NCBI GenBank assembly: GCA_963824085.1
Contig: CAWGNT010000013.1
Coordinates: forward strand, 124,001 to 188,000
DNA length: 64,000 nt
Direction of reading: 5' to 3'
From: JARRNE01 sp963824085
Lineage (GTDB): Bacteria > Pseudomonadota > Gammaproteobacteria > Chromatiales > Chromatiaceae
Both the position numbers and the translations under genes were made by a program. Of this stretch, positions 27,301 through 35,260 are shown piece after piece. The notes below the pieces were generated by a model. The model made no database searches and had not been told where the DNA came from. It was given only the letters and a program-made list of their open reading frames with translations. Position 1 is the first letter of the stretch. Each line of letters opens with the position of its first letter.

Positions 27301-28447
27301 GCACTTCATCATGTTCCGCCTGGGCATGGGCGGCGAGTTCACCGCCACGTCGATGATCGGCTGGATCGCGCTCGCGGGAATCATCGTCCGCAACTCCATT
27401 CTGCTCGTGGACTTCTCGATTCATGAAGTCCAAAAGGGGGTGCCGGTTGCGGAAGCGGTGATTCGCGCATGCAAGACCCGTACGCGCCCCATTTTGATCA
27501 CCGCGTTGGCACTGGTGGCGGGCTCCAGCGTCATCTTCACCGATCCCATCTTCCAGGGTATGGCAATCTCCCTGGCGTCCGGCGTACTCGTATCCACAGT
27601 GCTCACGCTGATCGTGATCCCGCTTGGGTGTGTTGCGGCCAGCAAGGATCTTTGCGAGGTCGCTGTCGCGAGTGCGCCGCCCGGCATGAACGTCCCCTGT
27701 ACGGTCGAAGAGGCCGAGAGGGCTCAGAAAGCGCGTGAGACTCGCAAGAAGCGCCCGTCACGCCTCGGTGTAGTTTGGGGATACACCGTGGAGGCGCTGA
27801 GCCTAGTCTTTTACGCGTTCCGCGGCATTTTCCTTCTCTTGTTCGACGCTCTGAAGGGGTTGCTGAGGAAGAAGCGCGCGCCAAGACCCGCCCAAGGCGG
27901 AGCGTCCGCGCGGAGCGCTCTTCCCGGTGAAACGCCGTCATCGGGCGGCGACAAAGGTACTCCGCCGGCGGGCGCGGGGTCTGCGTCTGGCGCCGGACCA
28001 GGACCAGGACCAGCGCCGGCAGGCGGCGAAGCCATCGGAAAGGTTGCTGCGGCAAGCGAGGCTAAAGCGGATGGTCCGTCAATCGCTCGAGCTCCCGTAC
28101 CGGTAGCGGGTGCGACTGATGGCGACCATGCCGCGGGCAAGTCGGCCGACGCGTCTGCCTCGCGCGCAGCAGACGGATCGGCGCGAGCCTCCACAGCCCC
28201 GACCAGGGCTGAAGACGCGCCGTCGAGACAAGCAAGACCAACGCCACCACCGCCTGCGGGATCCAGCGCAGGGGCAGCGGCCGTTGTAGAGAGCAAGGCT
28301 AAGCCTAAGCCGCCAGTAAAGGGAAGCGGGGCGAGGGCATCTGCCCGAAAGGCAACCACGCAGAAGACGGCTCCGGTGCAGAAGAAGCCGCTGCGGCGGG
28401 GCATCCGCCTGAAGGCCGACGACGAAGACGGACCGAGCTTCGAGTGA
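24362..28447 (+). CDS. RND efflux transporter (AcrB/HAE-like) with long C-terminal tail
   Basis: 1361 residues against about 1030-1060 for typical AcrB-like pumps. The core shows the RND plan: TM1 near residue 40, large periplasmic loops, the TM4 relay aspartates in GILVDDAIVVVENIY, and a second half with GIIVRNSILLVDFSI. After the last core helix (near 1090) there is a further hydrophobic segment (about 1136-1165) and a low-complexity tail (about 1170-1361) rich in Ala, Pro, Gly and Ser that becomes Lys/Arg-rich and ends DDEDGPSFE. Exports an unknown substrate using the proton gradient together with the upstream adaptor. The tail is G/C-rich repetitive sequence and was probably gained secondarily. 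Confidence 0.88.
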   Translation: MNHNEPPKTPEGQEPTYSDESLGIAGRTARFFIRSPLSPLFYVSMLLMGLLGLVMTPRQEDPQISVPMIDIMVQYPGASAKEVSSLAIQPLERIMSEIPGVKHVYSAAQRNQGIVTVEFKVGQKMGPSLVKVNDKLASNMDKIPPGVMPPLVKTKGIDDVPIVTLTLWSKDLDNNGLPDVDDGQLRLLAQDVLQAIKEVRDTGNAFIVGGRRERVTVDVYPERLSGFDISLDQVAQTIQTANAEMTAGGVESSGARFSVTSGAFLKSADDINRLVVGTHNNVPIYVHDLARVTQGPEDANQLVAYYTGPASPNGLKADGVPAVTIAIAKKELTNGVTVANAIIDRVNEIKGERIPNNVEVSITRNYGQTADEKVSELIFKLFVATGFVFLLVWGAFRALRPAMVVMLVIPVVLLFTIFVAWVTDYTIDRVSLFALIFSIGILVDDAIVVVENIYRRWLEEGRTDDETAVDAVREVGNPTILATFTVVAALLPMGFVSGMMGPYMMPIPALGSVAMGISLFAAFVFTPYLAISKWLRPSMRYLETAEKREHREAEKVEKLFRNILTPLIESKRKRTIFRLVMWGAFAFTLSFFYFKWVAVKMLPLDNKPEFSVVLDMPEGTALPVTANLAHRMADKLRSLPEVTAIQVYAGTARPFDFNGMVRHYYLRSEPWQGEVQVQLTDKHKRHRSSHQLAVAARQMLDKLVEGTGAKIAVVEMPPGPPVLQSVVAEIHGPTPEVRRQFTRDMTQLFRQAESTRDVDNYLRDAYDYWRFDVDTEKAVRRGISVDTINRNLSMALGGAPIGDVKQQAGHEPVKIVVQVPLAERSRIDSLGDLPIQSNAGFTVSLGELGVFRRVPEEDIIYRKDLRAVEYVVSDVGGKLAAPVYAMFQIQDEINNSGYRAPDGVVPQGYWIGPPPSDRQSAWEWAGEWTVTYETFRDMGAAFVVALVLIYILVVWEFGNFRIPLVIMAPIPLTLLGIIPAHFIMFRLGMGGEFTATSMIGWIALAGIIVRNSILLVDFSIHEVQKGVPVAEAVIRACKTRTRPILITALALVAGSSVIFTDPIFQGMAISLASGVLVSTVLTLIVIPLGCVAASKDLCEVAVASAPPGMNVPCTVEEAERAQKARETRKKRPSRLGVVWGYTVEALSLVFYAFRGIFLLLFDALKGLLRKKRAPRPAQGGASARSALPGETPSSGGDKGTPPAGAGSASGAGPGPGPAPAGGEAIGKVAAASEAKADGPSIARAPVPVAGATDGDHAAGKSADASASRAADGSARASTAPTRAEDAPSRQARPTPPPPAGSSAGAAAVVESKAKPKPPVKGSGARASARKATTQKTAPVQKKPLRRGIRLKADDEDGPSFE

Positions 28448-28588
28448 CGGTTGCCGGGGACTCGCGGCTTGCACGGGCTGATTGCCGTTGACGGTTGTGC
28501 AGTGCTGCTATGCGGAGCGACAGCGGCTGTAGGATGCGACGGCGAGACGGAGGAGCAGGGCCGCGAGACGCGGCACTACACGGAATCG

Positions 28589-29365
28589 ATGATAGTACAT
28601 GTTCTGCTCGCCGCAGTTATGCTCGTTCCCATTGTCTCTGTTGCCAGTCCGGTAATCTCCCAAGGCGACGATGCGTACGAGTGGTATGGTGCCCCAGGGG
28701 ACGCTAACGGTGACGGATACGCCGGCGGTAGCGGATATGACCCGACCTATGAAGACCGCCGGGCGGATGGAGTCGACCGTCGTCGCAGGGGGGGCGGAAA
28801 CTGGGGATGGAAACGCGACTCCCATCGGGACGACTGGCAGCCAACCTACAGTGAAGGCAAACGGTCGCCTGTCGACCGCGGCGAGCCTCTGCAACCTTGG
28901 GTTACAGTACCGCGACCTGGGCGCTACTCTGACCAAGACCAGTACCCTTCTGACGATTGGTACCCGGATCGCCGGCGCGATTACGAACGTCCCCAATCCC
29001 TTGGGGCGAGGATTCCGACCGAGTCTGGCCGCGGCGGCTATGGATACCCTGCCGATGGGCGAGGCTACGGGTACCCAGGCGACCCACGAATACGGGAGAG
29101 GGACGCGCCCGTCCCGAGGTCGTCGTACCGTTTTCGCGGTGCGAGAGATGCCGCGGCGCTCCCAGGGACCTGGTGGGGTGGCTATCGCTTTCGACCCTTG
29201 ACGGATGCGGAGATCCATCGAATGCGGTCTGACCCCGGTGCTGGCGCATTTTCCGAGGGATGGCCCCGCGCGTCTACGCCCAACCCTGGTCGCGCTCGAA
29301 CGGACGAAGCGTTCGGATACCAGCCCGACAGCTGGTTTCGCCGCTATTACGGCGACGCGCCTTGA
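28589..29365 (+). CDS. Secreted Gly/Tyr/Arg/Asp-rich protein of unknown function
   Basis: 258 residues. A clear signal segment (LLAAVMLVPIVSVASPV) is followed by a low-complexity mature part with many YGYP, DPRI and WY motifs, and a more ordered end (WGGYRFRPLTDAEIHRM, then FGYQPDSWFRRYYG). The frame is open further upstream (to 28451), but ATG 28589 puts the signal peptide at the N-terminus. I recognise no family. It precedes the DUF4412 gene by 63 bases and may be co-transcribed with it. Likely an extracytoplasmic or surface-associated protein. Confidence 0.6.
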   Translation: MIVHVLLAAVMLVPIVSVASPVISQGDDAYEWYGAPGDANGDGYAGGSGYDPTYEDRRADGVDRRRRGGGNWGWKRDSHRDDWQPTYSEGKRSPVDRGEPLQPWVTVPRPGRYSDQDQYPSDDWYPDRRRDYERPQSLGARIPTESGRGGYGYPADGRGYGYPGDPRIRERDAPVPRSSYRFRGARDAAALPGTWWGGYRFRPLTDAEIHRMRSDPGAGAFSEGWPRASTPNPGRARTDEAFGYQPDSWFRRYYGDAP

Positions 29366-29428
29366 CGTTGCTACGGCGTTCGGCGAACGGGGCGAATTGA
29401 CGTTGATACAGAAGGAGGTTGCGACCTA

Positions 29429-30241
29429 ATGAAGAAGACACTGCGATTTTCGTCCGCGTGCCTCCTGGCCGTCGGACTAGCGACGACTGCAGCGTTGCAC
29501 GCGGAGGCGGGGCCCCCCGAGTTCTCCGCTGATCTGGTGCAGCAAGGTCCTAAGGGCGAGACGTCCTCCGGTAAGATGTACATGGGCGATGAGCGCACAC
29601 GCATGGATATGTCGCAACAGGGCCAAGAGATCATTCGTATTACGGACCAGAAGCGGCATGTGGAATGGATACTTTTCCCGGCGCAGCACAAGTACATGGA
29701 GCATAAGCTGCCGCCAGGCCCCCCCGGCCACGCGGGTGGTGCTAGGCCCTCACCGGCCGCCGATCCGTGTGCCGGCATGCCCGGAGTGACCTGCCGAAAG
29801 ATTGGTGACGAGACCATCGACGGTCGTGCGGCCGTTAAGTGGGAAATGGAAGCCACGCATCAGGGAAAAAGCATGAAGAGTACCCAGTGGATCGACAAGG
29901 AGCGTGGGGTGCCGTTGCGTCAGGACCTCCCGAACGGGCAGAAGATGGAGCTCAAGTACATCGGACCCGCCACTGTGGGCGGGCGCAAGGTCGAGAAATG
30001 GGAGATGACTACAGCGGCGCCGAACCAAACGCCCATGCACGCCTTCCAGTGGTACGACCCTGAGCTCAAACTGATGATTCGGCAGGAATACCCGGGCGGA
30101 TTCACCACCGAGCTTGATAACATCCAAGTCGGCAAACAGCCCGATCATTTGTTCAGCATTCCCGCGGGATATGAGCGCATGTCGGCGCCTCAAGGGATGC
30201 CCGGGCAGTCCGCCAAGGAGGGATCGGGAGCCACGCGGTAA
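29429..30241 (+). CDS. DUF4412 family periplasmic protein
   Basis: 270 residues with a signal peptide (MKKTLRFSSACLLAVGLA to HAEA). The mature part resembles DUF4412/LolA-like beta proteins: EFSADLVQQGPKGETSSGKM, the strand QEIIRITDQKRHVEWILFP, and the repeat-like KYIGPATVGGRKVEKWEM. A Pro/Gly segment with two cysteines (about 103-122) interrupts the domain. A good GGAGG precedes ATG 29429. Function is not established; the fold class binds lipids or acts as an outer-membrane-lipoprotein carrier in relatives. Confidence 0.72.
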   Translation: MKKTLRFSSACLLAVGLATTAALHAEAGPPEFSADLVQQGPKGETSSGKMYMGDERTRMDMSQQGQEIIRITDQKRHVEWILFPAQHKYMEHKLPPGPPGHAGGARPSPAADPCAGMPGVTCRKIGDETIDGRAAVKWEMEATHQGKSMKSTQWIDKERGVPLRQDLPNGQKMELKYIGPATVGGRKVEKWEMTTAAPNQTPMHAFQWYDPELKLMIRQEYPGGFTTELDNIQVGKQPDHLFSIPAGYERMSAPQGMPGQSAKEGSGATR

Positions 30242-30356
30242 CGCGCTGCACAGAGCGAGGCGGGCACTGTGGTCAGGTGCTCCACCGTGCAGTTCTCGGC
30301 AGAGTAGGGGAGACGCCGATCAAGTCGACGTCCCGCGCGGGGCAGGACGCCTCGCC

Positions 30357-30385
30357 ATTTTCAGCCCCTGCAAGGGGCTGAAAAT
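30357..30385. terminator. Strong bidirectional hairpin terminator
   Basis: Arms ATTTTCAGCCCCT (30357-30369) and AGGGGCTGAAAAT (30373-30385) pair perfectly over 13 bp with a 3-base loop. A/T runs flank both sides of the GC stem, so it can end transcripts from either direction. It lies 115 bases after the DUF4412 gene and closes that unit. The rest of 30242-30610 holds no supported gene. Confidence 0.75.
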
Positions 30386-30610
30386 AAAGGCATCCGGAGA
30401 CTGCGCGTTTCGGTTGGCGTGCGCTGAGAAATCCAGAATGGACCTATTCGGCGCTTCCTACGGTTTAGGGGATGACGACATGCCGAGGACGTTGTTGGAG
30501 AGCCTCAGGCCAAGAACTCCCCGATGCGTATGTTGAGCGCGCGAGAAGCCGTTCATTGGGGTTTGTTTGCGGACAACTGCCGGGCGATGAAATTGCGCTG
30601 ACAGGGTACG

Positions 30611-31243
30611 ATGATAACCATAATCGGAAGTCTCAAGGGCGGGTCGGGTAAGAGCACGGTTACATTCAATCTTGCCGTTTGGCTTGCTATGGCCGACGTC
30701 AACGTTCAGCTCATCGACGCCGATCCGCAGGCCACCCTCACCGACGTCGTCGACGTCCGCATGGAGGAAGGGTTCGACCCTCCATTGCGGCTGGAGGACA
30801 AGTCTGCCCTCAGTGCGGATCAGACAAACGTCGCGGACGAGACGCTCATCGATGTTGGGACATCCGATATGGAGGCGATGCGTCGAGCCCTACAGATCTG
30901 CGACCGTGTGGTGGTCCCGGTCCCGCCGTCCCAGGCGGATATCTGGTCGACGCAGCGCTACATCCGCCTCGTCGAGTCCGCACAGCGCGACAAGCCAGCG
31001 GAGATCTTGGGATTTATCAATCGGGGTGATACCCATCATGCGGTTCGCGAGACCAACGAGGCCGCCGCCGCCTTGGTGTCGCTACCGGGAATTCGATTCA
31101 TCAAGCCCCGTCTGTCCCAGCGCACGGTGTTCCGGCGCTCTTTCAGCGAAGGGCTCGCGGTCTTCGAGCTGGAACCACGAGGGAAGGGAGCGAAGGAGTT
31201 CTTTTCCTTGGCGGCCGCCCTCTACCAGAACCTTGTGAGCTGA
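30611..31243 (+). CDS. ParA/MinD-family ATPase
   Basis: 210 residues. The deviant Walker A KGGSGKST at the N-terminus and the A' motif LIDADPQAT are diagnostic of ParA-type ATPases that bind DNA or membranes and position cargo. The Walker B strand reads LIDVGTSD, where most ParA proteins have DxPP. No ParB gene or centromere-like repeats are nearby, so this is an orphan cargo-positioning type rather than a plasmid partition gene. It leads a three-gene row with a Met-rich membrane protein and a 5'-nucleotidase-like gene on the same strand. Confidence 0.83.
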   Translation: MITIIGSLKGGSGKSTVTFNLAVWLAMADVNVQLIDADPQATLTDVVDVRMEEGFDPPLRLEDKSALSADQTNVADETLIDVGTSDMEAMRRALQICDRVVVPVPPSQADIWSTQRYIRLVESAQRDKPAEILGFINRGDTHHAVRETNEAAAALVSLPGIRFIKPRLSQRTVFRRSFSEGLAVFELEPRGKGAKEFFSLAAALYQNLVS

Positions 31244-31333
31244 CTCCTAAGGCACGGGCGGCGCCTTGTGAATGCTAGCATTTGTGCTAGTCTCTCCAGC
31301 TTAACGGGACCTTAGCGGCAGGCTGATATATCT

Positions 31334-31864
31334 ATGACGCAAGACGGAGACAAGCTCGGCGGTGCCGCTCAGGGCGGCGGGCCCCTGCAGCCGGGAGACG
31401 CTGACCGGGGGTCGAATGCACAGATCAACGCTTACGCCATCGATCGATTGTCTCAGGCGTTCGAGACCAGTGCTAAACGCTGGGAGCTCATCGTCTATCC
31501 TTCGCTGTTCGCCTTTATCATTCTCGCCGCCTACGGATTCTACTTGGTCTTCAGCCTGGCGAAGGACATTCATTACCTTGCCATCAGCGTCGACTCGAAC
31601 ATGACGGTTCTGGCGAGCAACATGCAATCGATCTCCGACAACATGGGACAGATCAGCGCGAACGTGCGGACCATGTCCGTGGGCGTAGAGTCCATCTCGC
31701 GCGACGTTAGTACGCTGGAGCCGATGTTGACCAGCATGGAGACCATGGACAAGGCGATTCAGTCGATGACCTTTACGACGGCAAATATGCGCGACGACAT
31801 GTCCGTCATGAATCGTAGCATCAGCCGTCCCATGAGCTTTATGAATCGGTTCCTGCCCTGGTAA
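31334..31864 (+). CDS. Met-rich single-pass membrane protein with coiled coil
   Basis: 176 residues. A Gly-rich cytosolic N-terminus and an amphipathic stretch lead into one membrane helix (about residues 56-78, LFAFIILAAYGFYLVFSLA). The remaining 95 residues are predicted helical with heptad-like spacing and contain about 14 methionines (for example NMGQISANVRTMSV, MLTSMETMDKAIQSM, SRPMSFMNRFLPW). I do not recognise the family. A 6-bp inverted repeat CTAGCA-TTTG-TGCTAG lies at 31275-31290, upstream of the start. Its place between a ParA ATPase and a nucleotidase suggests a membrane partner of the ATPase (inference). Confidence 0.65.
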   Translation: MTQDGDKLGGAAQGGGPLQPGDADRGSNAQINAYAIDRLSQAFETSAKRWELIVYPSLFAFIILAAYGFYLVFSLAKDIHYLAISVDSNMTVLASNMQSISDNMGQISANVRTMSVGVESISRDVSTLEPMLTSMETMDKAIQSMTFTTANMRDDMSVMNRSISRPMSFMNRFLPW

Positions 31865-32069
31865 CGCATTAATTGTGCCACGTCAGTGGCGAGTTACCCT
31901 TCCCCCCTTTCAGTTCCCGCTTTGTGTCACTCGCCGAAAGGGACCAGTGGTGCGTATCGAGGGAGCGCGCCACGCACCCCCGGTCCGTAGGGCATGCGTG
32001 GTCGGATTGTGGGGCCTCACGTCGCGTGTGGCGTTGTCGGTGGTTCAGGGTGGGCCTCGACGCGCATTG

Positions 32070-32996
32070 ATGGCTAAACAGATGAGCGAGCGAAGCGCCG
32101 GCGTTCGGTTGGTAGTGGCCATATCGTCCCGGGCGCTCTTCGACCTGAATGTGTCCCATCACGTCTTTGAGACGGAAGGAGTGGATGCGTACTGCCGCTA
32201 TCAGATCGCCCACGAGAACGACGTGCTGGATCCGGGGGTCGCCTTTCCGCTCGCGAAGAAGCTTCTTGCCCTGAACGAACGGCTGGGTGACGCTGGGGAG
32301 GTGGAGCTGATCCTGTTGTCTCGCAATAGCTCAGACACTGGCCTGCGCATCTTCAACTCCATTGGGCACTACGGGTTGGACATCAGCCGGGCGGCCTTTA
32401 CGGGCGGATCGAGCCCCTATCGATATGTATCCGCCTTCGGGGCACATTTGTTTCTTTCGGCCGACCCGGGCGATGTCCGGATGGCGTTGGAAGCGGGTTG
32501 CGGTGCCGCAACGATTCTGCCGTTACAACGACGTCCAGTGACATCCGGCGAGCGTGAGCAGCTTCGCATTGCGTTTGACGGAGACGCCGTCTTGTTCTCT
32601 GACGAGGCCGAGCAGGTGTATCGCCGACACGGCCTTACGGTCTTCAACGCCGCAGAGACGGCCGCGGCCCATCAGCCGCTGCAAGGCGGGCCCTTCAAGG
32701 ATTTTTTGGTGGCGTTGCACCAGATTCAGAGCCTGTTTCCCGCGGACAATGCCCCCTTGCGAACTGCGTTGATCACCGCGCGCGGGGCACCCTCACACGA
32801 ACGCGTCATCCGGACGCTGCGCGCCTGGGGCATTCGGATCGACGAGTCTTTGTTTCTGTCCGGCCTCGACAAGGGGTCTTTTCTCGAGGCATTCAACGCC
32901 GACATCTTTTTCGACGACCAAGAGGCACATTGCGAGGCTGCGCGCCTCTTGGTCGCCACGGGCCACGTTCCCCACGGCATCGCGAACGAAGCTTGA
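32070..32996 (+). CDS. 5'-nucleotidase family protein (NT5, cytosolic type)
   Basis: 308 residues. The N-terminal AISSRALFDLNVSHHVFETEG and the run VELILLSRNSSDTGLRIFNSI, then AFTGGSSPYRYVSAFGAHLFLS, match the cytosolic 5'-nucleotidase (NT5) family, a HAD-fold phosphatase of nucleoside monophosphates. The last third has RTALITARGAPSHERVIRTL and IFFDDQEAHCEAA, the C-terminal HAD motifs. ATG 32070 was chosen over a longer Arg-rich extension. It ends the ParA row and is convergent with the FimX-like gene. Substrate preference is not visible. Confidence 0.8.
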   Translation: MAKQMSERSAGVRLVVAISSRALFDLNVSHHVFETEGVDAYCRYQIAHENDVLDPGVAFPLAKKLLALNERLGDAGEVELILLSRNSSDTGLRIFNSIGHYGLDISRAAFTGGSSPYRYVSAFGAHLFLSADPGDVRMALEAGCGAATILPLQRRPVTSGEREQLRIAFDGDAVLFSDEAEQVYRRHGLTVFNAAETAAAHQPLQGGPFKDFLVALHQIQSLFPADNAPLRTALITARGAPSHERVIRTLRAWGIRIDESLFLSGLDKGSFLEAFNADIFFDDQEAHCEAARLLVATGHVPHGIANEA

Positions 32997-33069
32997 CGCC
33001 GGCCTGGTGCGTCACGCGGTGTGAGGCTGTAATCCGACCTTGGCCGAAGGGAGACTCCGGGGTGTCGGG

Positions 33070-35166
33070 TCAGGGCTGCCGGGGTGATCCCTGAATGTCG
33101 ATCGTATCGGTGGGCTTCTGAAGAAAGTTACCCTGAACGTAGTCGACGCCCGCCGTCCATAACAGCGTCAGGGATCGGGCATCTTCGACGCCGGTGACCA
33201 CTGTCTTCGCGCCGGCATCCCGTACGAGCTTGGTAAGCTCCAGCAGCCGTCGGTGCTTGTGCTCGTCGTCCGCGAGGCCCTGGCCCAGTTCCGGCGCGAA
33301 CTTGACGAAGTCGACTTGTAGTCCTTTCAGGAGCATCTCGGGATTTGGGGCCAACCCGAAGCGGTTGAGTGCGACGCGGCATTTGACCTTGCCCAGCCCC
33401 TCCAGCAACCTGCGCAGTACCGCGGATTGATGGCGTGCATGTTCTTCGATGATTTGAAACGTCAGCCAGTTTCCGCGCGCCTGAAACTCACGGAGATAGT
33501 CGCAGACCCAGATCAGAAGTTTGTCCTCTTCCAGTGTCTGCTCGGAGATATTGATGAAGAAATTGATCTTATGGAGTTGTCCTCGTCTTGCGGCCACCTC
33601 CGAGATGGCGTGCCGCACAACCCAGTGATCGATAGCCACCATACGGCCCGACTGAACCGCTTCCGGTAAGAACTCTTTCGCCTCGCGCACCGTCTTGTTC
33701 TCATCCCTAAGACGCAGCAAAACGCTGTAGTTCTCCTGACTATCACCCTTCAAGCTGACGATCGGTTGGTAGAAGAGCTCGAATCCGTCACCCTGAAGCG
33801 CCCGATCGATCTGCGTTGTGAGCAGATGCTCCATCGGCTCCGCGTCCTGCGTCGATCCAGCATGCGGTGCCTGACCGGAGTGGGGACCGGTATGGCCTTG
33901 TTGTGCCTCGAGCGCCCCCAGCAGGTAATAGCGATAAATCGTGTCAAGGACATTGGGTGCCGAGTCCCTGCCGGGCTCGGCGAGCATCAGGCCGGTGTTG
34001 ACATCGGGTCCTTGGTCCCCGGCTGCGCCGGCGGTGAGTGGTGAACGCACTCTCAGCGGGATATAAGAGGCCAGCTCCGCCGCTTCCCTTTGTTGGAGGT
34101 TATCGGCCAAGAGCACGAACCCGGCATCACCGACGCGGGCGAGAAACGAGCCCTCCGGTACCAGCTCGCGCAGCGTGGCGCCGACGGCGGCAACAGCCTC
34201 GAGGCCTGCGCTCAACCCCTCGCTGCGTGCGAAATCGGCGAAGCTCCGAATGCCGATGTACAACGCTGCAAAAGGGGTTTGAGCCGAGCTGGTCCCATCC
34301 AGACGCCCGGCCAACTCCTCAGTTAAGGCGGTTCGGTTGGGAAGTCCAGTGTCGGAGTCGACACGGTTGGGGGCCGCGCCTCCCTGGGCATGCCGCTTTT
34401 CGGTGGCGATGACCTGCAGGCACGGCTCGCCGTCCAGATATGAGCGCGAGACCCGCATGTGCGCCTGGAAGCGAGTGCCATCGTCGCGCATACATTCGGT
34501 GTCGAAGCCCTCCGTTTCGTTCTCGCCGATCTGGTTGAACAGGCGCAACGAGCGCCGTGCCCCACCCTGTTGGTCCGGTGCAATCAGGTCAAGTAGGGGA
34601 AAGCCATCGAGATCTTCTCTGTCCCCGAAACCGAAAAGCCGGGCGTAGGAGGGGTTGACCTCGATATGCACACCTTCCTGGATATAGGCCACCGCTTCGT
34701 TCGAAGACTCGAGCAGCTCTTTGGTTCGGTGCTCGCATTCGTGCAGCTGCCGCCGCAAGCTCGTTTCCGCGCGCCGATGGCCAAGATCGGAGAGCTCTCG
34801 TGCCACGACGAGCAACAGGTGCTCATGGTCGCCATACTGCGCGACGTCGCGGGCGCCCGATCGCATGGCTGCGATGAGGGTGGTCGAGTCCGTCTCATCG
34901 CTGGCAATGACGACCAAAGGCACGTCTGTCTCGATCCGCCGGTAGTACTCCATGCATTTGGCCAGGTCGACGGCTGGGTCGTATTCGCAGCACAGGATCA
35001 GGTCAAATGATTGGTCATTGGCCAGGTTCTCGATCCGCTCCGGCTCGTCGGTGACCGCCCCACGCACCGCGAGCCCACCTGTGCGCAATGAAGTGATGAG
35101 GGCATCGCCATCCTCCTGGCTGGAAGTGAGGACGAGCAGGTTCATCGTTCTAGCGGCAGAATCCAT
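33070..35166 (-). CDS. fimX: FimX-like REC-PAS-GGDEF-EAL c-di-GMP effector (degenerate catalytic motifs)
   Basis: 698 residues, near the roughly 690 of Pseudomonas FimX. Order: receiver-like domain (1-130) without the phospho-Asp (FDLILCCEYDP), PAS (about 150-265), a GGDEF domain whose signature reads VGDAG, and an EAL domain whose signature reads YSVLLRL in place of EALLRW. Neither enzyme site can be intact, so it should bind c-di-GMP rather than make or break it. In Pseudomonas and Xanthomonas FimX controls type IV pilus assembly and twitching; pilus genes are not in this window. ATG 35166 is used; ATG 35145 is an alternative, and neither has a clear ribosome-binding site. Confidence 0.82.
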   Translation of the reverse strand: MDSAARTMNLLVLTSSQEDGDALITSLRTGGLAVRGAVTDEPERIENLANDQSFDLILCCEYDPAVDLAKCMEYYRRIETDVPLVVIASDETDSTTLIAAMRSGARDVAQYGDHEHLLLVVARELSDLGHRRAETSLRRQLHECEHRTKELLESSNEAVAYIQEGVHIEVNPSYARLFGFGDREDLDGFPLLDLIAPDQQGGARRSLRLFNQIGENETEGFDTECMRDDGTRFQAHMRVSRSYLDGEPCLQVIATEKRHAQGGAAPNRVDSDTGLPNRTALTEELAGRLDGTSSAQTPFAALYIGIRSFADFARSEGLSAGLEAVAAVGATLRELVPEGSFLARVGDAGFVLLADNLQQREAAELASYIPLRVRSPLTAGAAGDQGPDVNTGLMLAEPGRDSAPNVLDTIYRYYLLGALEAQQGHTGPHSGQAPHAGSTQDAEPMEHLLTTQIDRALQGDGFELFYQPIVSLKGDSQENYSVLLRLRDENKTVREAKEFLPEAVQSGRMVAIDHWVVRHAISEVAARRGQLHKINFFINISEQTLEEDKLLIWVCDYLREFQARGNWLTFQIIEEHARHQSAVLRRLLEGLGKVKCRVALNRFGLAPNPEMLLKGLQVDFVKFAPELGQGLADDEHKHRRLLELTKLVRDAGAKTVVTGVEDARSLTLLWTAGVDYVQGNFLQKPTDTIDIQGSPRQP

Positions 35167-35260
35167 CTTATTGCGGAGAGGAGATGCTGTAACGACATGG
35201 AGACATTGGTTGTCCTGGGCGGATTATCGGCGCTAGTCGTCTGTTACACCAGGGGACGGG

